DNA of 20,266 nt, from assembly GCF_000719975.1 (NCBI RefSeq), contig NZ_JOIJ01000036.1, positions 1 through 20,266 on the forward strand, read 5' to 3'. Made by a program: the position numbers and the translations under genes. Numbering within the stretch: position 1 is the stretch's first letter; every line of letters starts with the position of its first letter. The notes under the pieces were generated by a model. That model saw only the letters and a list, made by a program, of their open reading frames with translations. It made no database searches and had not been told where the DNA came from. This DNA is from Prauserella rugosa (GTDB taxonomy: Bacteria > Actinomycetota > Actinomycetes > Mycobacteriales > Pseudonocardiaceae). Shown here piece by piece: positions 14,960 through 20,266 of the stretch.

Positions 14960-16243
14960 ATGGCTGGGGTTGAGAACGGCAGTGACCGGCGGGGTCGCGG
15001 CAACATCCGGCGCCGCGGTGGTTCGCTGCAGGTGCGCGTGTACTCGGGTGTCGATCCGGTGACCGGCAAGGAGATCTACTTGTCGGAGACTGTGCCGGGT
15101 ACGGACAAGGCGGCGTACCGGCGTGCGGACAAGGTGATGACCAAGCTGCAGTCGCAGGTCGATAAGCAGCGGGTGCCGAGTACGAACGTCTCGTTCTCGT
15201 ATGCCATCGACGAGTGGTTGCGCAGTAGTGACATCGAGCCGACGACGCGGCATGCGTACGTGGGCTACATCGAGCGCACGATCCGTCCCGCGCTCGGTGA
15301 GATGCCGGTGAACAAGCTGAGCGCGCGGAACTTGGAGACGTTGTACGGGGAGTTGCGTCGGTGCCGGCGCCGCTGTGACGGTCTGCCGTACATCGAGCAC
15401 AAGTCCGGCGACGAGCACGACTGCAAGAAGTCCAAGTGCAAGTCCCATGAGTGCAGGCCGATGGCTCAGGCGTCGGTGCGGCAGATTCACGCGATCATCA
15501 GTGGTGTGCTGAACGCCGCGGTGCGGTGGGAGTGGATCGACTCGAGTCCCGCCAAGGTTGCACAGCGCCCGCGCCAGCCTGCTCCCCGGCCGGATCCGCC
15601 GTCGCCGGACGAGGCGGCCAAGCTTGTGGAGAAGGCATTCGGGCTCGACGAGGCCTGGGGCACGTTGGTGTGGCTGGTGATGACGACCGGTATGCGTCGC
15701 GGGGAGGTCTGCGCACTCCGGTGGTCCAGAGTCGACCTCGATGAAGGCGTCGTGGATGTGCGGAGCAGCTACACGACGGTGCGCGGAATCGGCAAGGAGA
15801 AGGACACGAAGACGCATCAGATCCGCCGGATCGCGCTCGATACCGAAACGGTCGTGTTGTTGCGGGAACACAAGAAGCGTTGCCAGGAGCTGTTCGAGAA
15901 GCTCGAGGCTGTGTGGGATGAGGAATCGTACGTCTTCACCGGCGCGCGAGGTGACCTGACAGAGCCGTATCCGCCTGACGCGGTGTCGAATCGCTACAAG
16001 AAGATGGCGACCCGGCTGGGTATCAAGACACACCTGCACGCGCTACGGCACTACTCGGCCACCGAGCTGCTGACCGCGGGCGTGGACTTGCGCACGGTGG
16101 CCGGTCGGCTCGGGCACGGTGGAGGAGGAGCGACCACGCTCCGCGTGTACGCGGCCTGGGTGGCGGCCAGCGACCGGAAGGCAGCCGAGATCCTGGGTTC
16201 TCGACTGCCGAAACGGCCGCCGAAGGGCAGTGTCGAGGAGTGA
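14960..16243 (+). CDS. Tyrosine recombinase/integrase of a tRNA-targeting element
   Basis: A 427-residue phage/AICE-type integrase that looks intact. The N-terminal arm-binding domain (about 15-60) starts RRGRGNIRRRGGSLQVRVYSG, followed by a SAM-like core-binding domain (70-200) and a catalytic domain. Catalytic residues are all visible: Arg246 (TGMRRGE), Lys284 (DTKTHQ), His360 and Arg363 (HALRH), His386 (LGHGG) and nucleophile Tyr397 (LRVYAAW). The core-binding domain carries a Cys/His-rich insertion (Cys135, Cys139, His147, His153, Cys155, Cys160, His163, Cys165) that may bind zinc. ATG 14960 gives a normal length; longer in-frame starts would overlap the tRNA. It should integrate its element into the adjacent tRNA 3' end. 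No excisionase or replication gene is seen in the window, so the element may be decayed. Confidence 0.94.
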   Translation: MAGVENGSDRRGRGNIRRRGGSLQVRVYSGVDPVTGKEIYLSETVPGTDKAAYRRADKVMTKLQSQVDKQRVPSTNVSFSYAIDEWLRSSDIEPTTRHAYVGYIERTIRPALGEMPVNKLSARNLETLYGELRRCRRRCDGLPYIEHKSGDEHDCKKSKCKSHECRPMAQASVRQIHAIISGVLNAAVRWEWIDSSPAKVAQRPRQPAPRPDPPSPDEAAKLVEKAFGLDEAWGTLVWLVMTTGMRRGEVCALRWSRVDLDEGVVDVRSSYTTVRGIGKEKDTKTHQIRRIALDTETVVLLREHKKRCQELFEKLEAVWDEESYVFTGARGDLTEPYPPDAVSNRYKKMATRLGIKTHLHALRHYSATELLTAGVDLRTVAGRLGHGGGGATTLRVYAAWVAASDRKAAEILGSRLPKRPPKGSVEE

Positions 16244-16404
16244 CCGGATCCGTCCGGTCAGCCGGAGGCGGCCATGCCCCGATCCTGACCAAGAACACCG
16301 GCGGACGCCGCGCGCTGGAACCTCTGCTCAGTTCCGGGGCAGCGTGGCATGGGGAGGCCATCCGCAACCTCGGCCACCGGCGCGAGATCTACGACCAGCT
16401 CTGA
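16240..16404 (+). CDS. Small ORF overlapping the integrase stop, possible gene remnant
   Basis: A GTG at 16240 overlaps the integrase TGA by four bases (GTGA), with GAGGAG immediately upstream and overlapping. It opens a 54-residue frame ending GEAIRNLGHRREIYDQL with TGA at 16402-16404. Codon use in this frame is normal for the region, and the last 38 residues (from LTKNTGG) look like the tail of a real protein, but I do not recognise the family. It may be a true coupled gene or, more likely, the end of a protein whose front was deleted. A hairpin at 16241-16260 overlaps its start. Confidence 0.3.
   Translation: MTGSVRSAGGGHAPILTKNTGGRRALEPLLSSGAAWHGEAIRNLGHRREIYDQL
16241..16260 (+). terminator. 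Short palindrome at the integrase stop codon
   Basis: TGACCGGA (16241-16248) pairs perfectly with TCCGGTCA (16253-16260) around a TCCG tetraloop, starting on the integrase stop codon. It is a weak terminator candidate without a U tract, or possibly a recombinase or repressor binding dyad. Confidence 0.4.
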
Positions 16405-16411
16405 AGCCTTC

Positions 16412-17504
16412 TCAGGAGATGGCATCCAGTTGGTCAGCGGATTCGCCGAGCGCGCGCAGCAAGCGAAACAGCACAGCCTGAGTGATCCTGCGAGGATCCT
16501 CCACGAGCTCGACGGTGGAGGCTTCGGTCCCGTACACATAGCTCGGCTCGCTGAACGCGGGGAATTCTGAGAGCGACATGACATTCTGTGCGCGTGAGCT
16601 CTGCTTGCCTTGCATGTTGGTTGCGCCCACGCCGATCAGCCAGCGGCCGTTGTAGCCGTACGTGGCGCCGACCTTGCCTGCCAGCGCGGCCAGGCCGTGG
16701 GGCGCAGCGATCATGTTCGGCACGAGCAGGCAGTCCTTGCCGTCACGTCCGATGGCCGAGGCACCACCGGTGTAGCAGGTAATGGCGCCGTCATCGGACA
16801 TCTCGACATCGAGGAGCTGCCTCTCGAGGTCAGGATTGAGATCAGCCGGTGGAACCCGCGCGAAAAGTCTCGACGATGCCCATCCCCGCCCCGGCGCGCG
16901 GAGTTCGTGCGTCTGCAGGTATTCCCAGACTCGCGACCTGTCAGTGTTGCTGTTCCAGAGTGTTTGCAGGACGAGCTCGTCGAACTGCTGCTCCTCGAGC
17001 ACATCGGTGAGCAGATCGACGCGACTTCCGAGCGGCTGCGCCACGCCGAACAGGTGAGCATTGTGTCGGTCAGGGATGGGGACCGGGTCGCGGGCAATCT
17101 CTTTCTCGATGAGGTCATGGATGGTGAGGTCCCGTGCGCGTCGCACCGCGTGGAGGCGGTAAACCTCGTTGTCGCTGAGCTTGTGCTTGGTGGTGTCGTT
17201 ACGACCCCAGTAGGCGTGATCGACCATGTGCGGCGCCAACGGGCTCGCCGGGACCTCGACCAGCAACACTCCACGTGTGGGGTCTTGGTCATCGGGAATG
17301 GGGGGCAGGTGACAAACAGTGGCGGTCACAGTGGGTGCGTGCGATCTGGTCGACCTTCTCGGCCAATCCGTTCAGGGCCACCGGGCGGACGGTGAAGGTC
17401 TGGGTGTCCTTGTCCTCCTCTACGCCGACCACCAGGCAGCCCGAATCGATGGCGAATGCAGCGATATCGCGGGCGATTTCTTTATTGGCAGACGGTGTGC
17501 GCTG
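16412..17504 (-). pseudogene. Frameshifted, N-truncated AlbA_2 (Schlafen-like) domain protein
   Basis: Two minus-strand frames together make one AlbA_2-type protein. The upstream part (17504 down to about 17331) reads ANKEIARDIAAFAIDSGCLV then VGVEEDKDTQTFTV and ends QIARTH. It is the AlbA_2 core with its K-D-x-A-A-F-A and V-x-G-V pattern. One extra base at 17330 shifts the frame, after which the downstream part (17329 to 16412, 305 residues) reads VCHLPPIP, RGVLLVEVPASPLAPH and AYWGRND, exactly what should follow. Removing that base rejoins the domain. The true N-terminus is missing: a TAG at 17505-17507 and foreign sequence precede it. The 305-residue frame has a possible GTG start at 17329 but lacks the core fold. 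Related proteins act as regulators or in antiphage and mobile-element contexts; the original role here is unknown. Confidence 0.75.
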
Positions 17505-17534
17505 CTAAGCAACGACCAGCAGGCCGCGGAGGCG

Positions 17535-17868
17535 ATGCCGCTGCCGTGGCAGACCCAGCACCGGTATCTGGTGCTGCGCACACCGGAGGCGCCGGAGTTG
17601 TGGGTGCGAGCCGTGCCGCAGTACCCGGCCACCTACCGCGTTGAGGCGCTGCTGCTGGTCCGGGAGATCGAGCCGGAACGCGGAATGTGACGCTGGCAGG
17701 TGCTCACCGCCGAGGAGAATCCGGTACTGCTGGCCGAGAGTGCCGCCGGGCCAGGCCCGGCCCTGGCTGCTGCGCGAGAACACCAGCTATGACCTGGAGT
17801 ACGACGACATCGAGGGCGGCTGGCAGGTTTTCGGCCACGCCCCCGACGGGACCGCGCCCCGCTCCTGA
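17535..17868 (+). pseudogene. Broken ORF of unknown family
   Basis: From ATG 17535 the frame reads MPLPWQTQHRYLVLRTPEAP, continues with WVRAVPQYPATYRVEALLLV, and stops at TGA 17688-17690. Past that stop the same frame continues sensibly (RWQVLTAEENPVLLAES), then a shift of frame near 17740-17760 leads into WLLRENTSYDLEYDDIEGGW, VFGHAPDGTAPRS and a stop at 17866-17868. The even codon use and matched style suggest one former protein of about 110 residues, interrupted by a nonsense mutation and a frameshift. I do not recognise the family. It lies between the AlbA_2 remnant and a Tn3 transposase remnant, in decayed mobile DNA. Confidence 0.5.
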
Positions 17869-17885
17869 CCGCCTAGTTCCTTGCT

Positions 17886-18118
17886 GACCCGGTCTACCGG
17901 TGCAAGATCTCGCGGCAGCTGAACAAGGGCGAATCGCTGCACGCGTTGAAGAGGGACCTGCTCTCTGCCCATCAGGGTGCCGGCCGCGGCCGGCATCTGG
18001 AGGCCCAGACCAGAACATCAACTTCTTCGGTGCCATCGACGTCGACATCGAAGATGAGCTCGCCCAGCTCGGCCCGACTGGATACCGGCCGTTGCGAGTG
18101 CGCGACACCTTGTTCTGA
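17886..18118 (+). pseudogene. Tn3-family transposase (TnpA) C-terminal remnant with internal deletion
   Basis: The first piece (17886 to about 18010) reads VYRCKISRQLNKGESLHALK, RDLLSAHQGAG and RHLEAQT, the well-known Tn3 TnpA segment R-x-QLNKGE-x-LH-x-L-R. The second piece, in another frame (18014-18118), reads NINFFGAIDVDIEDELAQLG then PTGYRPLRVRD, the C-terminal end of the same family. The roughly 45-50 residues that normally separate these blocks (the stretch with WCL-TVLTNA and ISPAH) are missing, so an internal deletion removed them and shifted the frame. The N-terminal 850 or so residues, including the catalytic DDE part, are absent. The element cannot transpose on its own. Bases 18119-18204 hold another short open tail of unknown origin. 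Confidence 0.85.
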
Positions 18119-18216
18119 CCGCTGCGGCCCCGCTTGGAGACAGTGCTGGGCAAGCGTGGCCTTCGCGATCGGCACACCGCGCGTGATCTCGTCTAAGGCC
18201 CGGTGTGTGGGTGGGC

Positions 18217-18771
18217 TTACGTCGAGGTGGCGGCGCGGTGGAGGTGTTCGGCGGTGATCTGGCAGAGCTGTCGTGTGGTGGTGTCGTCGAGGTCGTGGGT
18301 GATCGCGCCTTCGAGGGCGAAGGTCGCTCCGGCGATCTCGGCGGCACGGTGTTCGGTGGTCAGCGGGCCGGGGAGCTGGCGCTCGAAGAGGTTTTCGAAG
18401 GTCTGGTGGAAGCCGGTGTGCCAGTCGCGGACAGCGGGCGAGATGGCCACTCGGCTGTGCACGGTGGCGACCAGGTGCTTGACCGGGCGCAGTCGCTCGA
18501 TCAGCCACAGGAACTGCTCGGCGAGGGAGCGGGCGGCCAGCGAGGCATGCTCGGTGAGCAGTGTTTGAAGGTAGAGGTCGGCGACTGCTACCAGCAACTC
18601 GTCCTTGTCGCGGAAGTACCAGTAGAGCGTGTTCGGTGTGACGCCGGCGTGCTGGGCGAGCCGGCTCATCGAGGTGGCCTCGTAGCCATCGGCGATGAGC
18701 AACTGGGCGGCGGCGGCCAGCAGCTCGTCTCGCTTCTGTTGTTTGGGGACCGGGCGTCGGTTGCGGGGCAC
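18217..18771 (-). CDS. TetR/AcrR-family transcriptional regulator
   Basis: A 184-residue regulator. Residues 12-58 form the TetR DNA-binding domain: RDELLAAAAQLLIADGYEAT, SMSRLAQHAGVTPNTLYWYF and RDKDELLVAV, with the helix-turn-helix at AQHAGVTPNTLYWYF. The rest is an all-helical ligand/dimer domain with no recognisable ligand type. It is divergent from an alpha/beta hydrolase gene with 69 bases between starts, and an imperfect dyad in that gap is the likely operator, so it probably represses both. GTG 18771 was chosen as it precedes the basic RNRRPVPK arm by two residues; no Shine-Dalgarno is evident and the upstream in-frame extension has no start close by. The gene appears intact despite decayed neighbours. 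Confidence 0.9.
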   Translation of the reverse strand: MPRNRRPVPKQQKRDELLAAAAQLLIADGYEATSMSRLAQHAGVTPNTLYWYFRDKDELLVAVADLYLQTLLTEHASLAARSLAEQFLWLIERLRPVKHLVATVHSRVAISPAVRDWHTGFHQTFENLFERQLPGPLTTEHRAAEIAGATFALEGAITHDLDDTTTRQLCQITAEHLHRAATST

Positions 18772-18782
18772 GCCTGCATCTT

Positions 18783-18818
18783 GACAGGTATTCAAGAAGC
18801 AGCCAACCTGTCTTGAAT
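18783..18818. promoter_or_regulatory. Operator-like nested dyad between tetR and hydrolase
   Basis: Two linked inverted repeats share one intergenic site: GACAGGT (18783-18789) with ACCTGTC (18806-18812), and ATTCAAGA (18790-18797) with TCTTGAAT (18811-18818). An additional ATCAAGAA follows at 18823-18830. A -35-like TTGACA lies at 18781-18786 with a weak CAACCT 17 bases later, so a bound repressor would cover the plus-strand promoter. This position and symmetry are what a divergent TetR regulator uses. Confidence 0.65.
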
Positions 18819-18840
18819 GACAATCAAGAAGGGTTCGGAG

Positions 18841-19782
18841 ATGACCGACGCCGCTGTGCCCGAACGTCGCGAGTTGCTCTTCCCGTCCGGTACTGACCAC
18901 TGCCACGCCTGGCTCTACCTCCCGGCCACTACCGCGAAGGCCGGCCCGCCACCGGTAGTGGTCATGGCGCATGGCCTCGGTGCGGTGAAGACACTGCGGC
19001 TCGGGGCCTTCGCGGAGCGGTTCCGGGCCGCGGGCTACGCCTGCCTGGTCTTTGACTATCGCCACTTCGGCGACAGTGAAGGGCAGCCGCGCGAGTTGCT
19101 CAGCATCCGCCGCCAGCGGGAAGACTGGCGCGCGGCGGTGGCCTTCGCCCGGTCTCTGCCCGAAATCGACGGTAGCCGGGTCGTGCTGTGGGGCACCTCG
19201 TTCGCAGGGGGGCACGCGATCACCACCGCCGCCGAGGATCACGGGGTGATCGCCGCGATCGTGCAGTGCCCTTTCACCGACGGTCTGGCATCTGTCCGGC
19301 AGCGCTCCGTGCGCTCGACCGCTCGGCTGGTCGCCGCCGCTGCCAGGGATACCGTTGCTCACGCATTGGGGCGTCCGCCGGTGCGTGTGAAGGTCGCGGC
19401 CCGGCCTGGCGAGGTCGGTCTGATGGTCGCGTCCGATCACGCGGGCGACGTCGTCGGCGAAGTGATCGGACTTCTCACGGCGTCCGGTTTGGCTGAACAG
19501 GACTACCGCAACGACGTACCCGCCCGGGTGGCATTCACGATCCCGTTCGACGTTCCGGGCAGGCGGATCCGCGACATCCGGTGCCCGATCCTGTTTTGTG
19601 TCTGCGACGGCGACACCGTCGCACCCGCCGGCGCGACCCTTCGCCACGCCGCAAAGGCAGCCCACGGCGAGATCCTTCGCTACCCGGTCAAGCACTTCGA
19701 CATCTACGACGGCGAACAGTTCGAGCGGGTCATCACCGACCAACTCGCCTTCCTGCACACGAACGTGCCGGTTGGCCCCTGA
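18841..19782 (+). CDS. Alpha/beta hydrolase
   Basis: A 313-residue single-domain alpha/beta hydrolase with no signal peptide. VVVMAHGLGAVK holds the HG oxyanion strand. The nucleophile elbow is GTSFAGG with Ser120, the acid is probably Asp258 (CDGDTVAP), and the base is His285 (VKHFDIYDG). A cap of about 90 residues (145-235) separates the elbow from the acid. The fold resembles dienelactone-hydrolase/acyl-esterase relatives; the substrate is unknown. ATG 18841 was chosen because AAGAAGGG stands 6 bases upstream; the in-frame ATG 18817 overlaps the operator. It is divergent from tetR and probably repressed by it, so a small ester, lactone or epoxide-like compound may be the inducer. It sits as intact cargo between Tn3-type remnants. 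Confidence 0.9.
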   Translation: MTDAAVPERRELLFPSGTDHCHAWLYLPATTAKAGPPPVVVMAHGLGAVKTLRLGAFAERFRAAGYACLVFDYRHFGDSEGQPRELLSIRRQREDWRAAVAFARSLPEIDGSRVVLWGTSFAGGHAITTAAEDHGVIAAIVQCPFTDGLASVRQRSVRSTARLVAAAARDTVAHALGRPPVRVKVAARPGEVGLMVASDHAGDVVGEVIGLLTASGLAEQDYRNDVPARVAFTIPFDVPGRRIRDIRCPILFCVCDGDTVAPAGATLRHAAKAAHGEILRYPVKHFDIYDGEQFERVITDQLAFLHTNVPVGP

Positions 19783-19839
19783 ACCCGGCTCGCAACCGGC
19801 ACCCAAAGGTCGAGGCCCGTACACAAACGATCTCTCATC

Positions 19840-19862
19840 CGTTTCTGAGAAACGTTTCTGAG
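19840..19862. promoter_or_regulatory. Resolvase-site-like palindrome upstream of tnpR
   Basis: CGTTTCTGAGAAACG (19840-19854) is a perfect 15-base palindrome centred on G, and GTTTCTGAG recurs at 19854-19862. It is 20 bases upstream of the resolvase start, where Tn3-type transposons keep their res sites. I infer a res subsite or autoregulatory site; the full three-subsite layout is not visible. Confidence 0.5.
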
Positions 19863-19873
19863 GCGATTCAGGG

Positions 19874-20188
19874 ATGGAGGGCATCGAACCGGCCGCACTG
19901 TCCGACGCCGATGAGGTCGAGCGGCACCCGTGCCCGCGCTGCCTCGCCGAGCCCGGTTCGCCCTGCCTGTCCCGCTCCGGCGCGGTCGCCGGGACCTACC
20001 ACACCGGCCGGTTCACCAAGGTGGATCGACTGGCGAAGGAACTGCGCGTGCCAACCTCGGCCGACCGCGGACCGGGGCAGCCGTGGCGGCCGGGCACGCC
20101 GCCGCCGACGCCGATCCCCGCGGACACGGCGAGCGCGGACATCCGCATCGGGTACGCCCGCTGCTCGCACCTAGGGCGTGTCTCCTAA
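19874..20188 (+). pseudogene. Zinc-finger serine resolvase, cut after its start by an IS
   Basis: The first 70 or so residues form the leader seen on some actinobacterial Tn3-type resolvases: a zinc-finger-like C20-x2-C23-x7-C31 with His43 (YHTGRF), then RLAKELRVPT and a Pro-rich linker. IRIGYARCSHLG then opens the catalytic resolvase domain, including the serine of YARCS. The normal sequence breaks after HL at about base 20173, where an insertion sequence begins, and the frame runs only a few more codons into it before TAA at 20186-20188. Thus the protein is 104 residues with its recombinase domain nearly all lost. ATG 19874 has only an adjacent AGGG upstream. The remainder should lie beyond the IS, outside the window. 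Confidence 0.8.
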
Positions 20189-20266
20189 AGATCTGTGGTG
20201 AGAGGGGGGATTGTTGATCGCATGTCACGTTCTGCGGTGCTCACTGACGCTCAATGGGCTCGGATT
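20174..20266 (+). mobile_element. Left end of an IS5-like insertion sequence (partial)
   Basis: The resolvase homology ends at CTAG (20171-20174), and a new sequence starts with GGGCGTGTCTCCTAAAG, the style of terminal inverted repeat carried by many actinobacterial IS5-group elements. A transposase start follows 48 bases later. CTAG fits the YTAR-type or TA target duplication of that group. The right end is outside the window, so the inverted repeat and duplication cannot be confirmed. Confidence 0.75.
20222..20266 (+). CDS. IS transposase, N-terminal start (partial)
   Basis: ATG 20222 opens MSRSAVLTDAQWARI, which runs off the window. The L-T-D-A-x-W-x-R-I pattern is the common N-terminus of the IS5-family DUF4096-type transposases. 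A purine-rich GAGGGGGG tract lies about 12 bases upstream and could serve as ribosome site. Only 15 residues are visible, so family identity rests on this motif and the adjacent IS end. Confidence 0.75.
   Translation, partial: MSRSAVLTDAQWARI

Noticed and set aside
17972..18823. Minus-strand 283-codon frame over the transposase remnant and tetR
   Set aside because: It is an alternative frame of the TetR gene with Arg/Pro-rich shadow composition; the TetR frame has the proper helix-turn-helix.

Overview
The window is high-GC DNA with GTG starts, 5'-UTR-regulated sulfur/one-carbon genes and protein families typical of filamentous or nocardioform Actinobacteria (SCO5389 family, mycobacterial-type MTHFR, DivIVA-like coiled-coil protein, actinobacterial tRNA-linked integrase). 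A Pseudonocardiales-type actinomycete is my best guess; this is an inference from gene content, not a database match.

Region 1 (1-7.6 kb) is an almost complete activated methyl cycle in one direction: the 3' end of SAM synthetase (metK), adenosine kinase (adoK), cobalamin-dependent methionine synthase (metH), S-adenosylhomocysteine hydrolase (sahH/ahcY) and a mycobacterial-type methylenetetrahydrofolate reductase (metF role). SAM is made, used by methyltransferases to give SAH, SAH is split to homocysteine and adenosine, AdoK removes the adenosine, and MetH remethylates homocysteine with methyl-THF from the reductase. A SAH riboswitch with all pseudoknot stems intact lies upstream of sahH. 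Its 3' strand can alternatively pair with a strong Shine-Dalgarno that serves a 20-codon leader ORF, not sahH itself. A long hairpin separates sahH from metF, and a classic terminator ends the block.

Region 2 (7.65-14.7 kb) is ordinary core or semi-accessory chromosome: a PPOX-like flavin-fold protein (-), a DivIVA-like coiled-coil protein with a 15-bp repeat tail (+), an SCO5389-family protein (+), a luciferase-like (LLM) monooxygenase (-), a cytochrome P450 (+), a translationally coupled pair of an Asp-box beta-propeller and a small MoaD/ubiquitin-like protein ending in Gly-Gly (-), and a SelW-like Rdx protein (-).

Region 3 (14.77-20.27 kb) is a mobile-DNA graveyard attached to a CAT-anticodon tRNA. 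It holds an intact tyrosine integrase starting just after the tRNA, a small overlapping ORF, a frameshifted and N-terminally truncated AlbA_2 (Schlafen-like) gene, an unidentified broken ORF, the internally deleted C-terminus of a Tn3-family transposase, and an intact divergent TetR regulator / alpha-beta hydrolase pair with a shared operator-like dyad. It ends with a zinc-finger resolvase cut by the left end of an insertion sequence that runs off the window. The TetR/hydrolase pair looks like surviving cargo of the decayed Tn3-like transposon.
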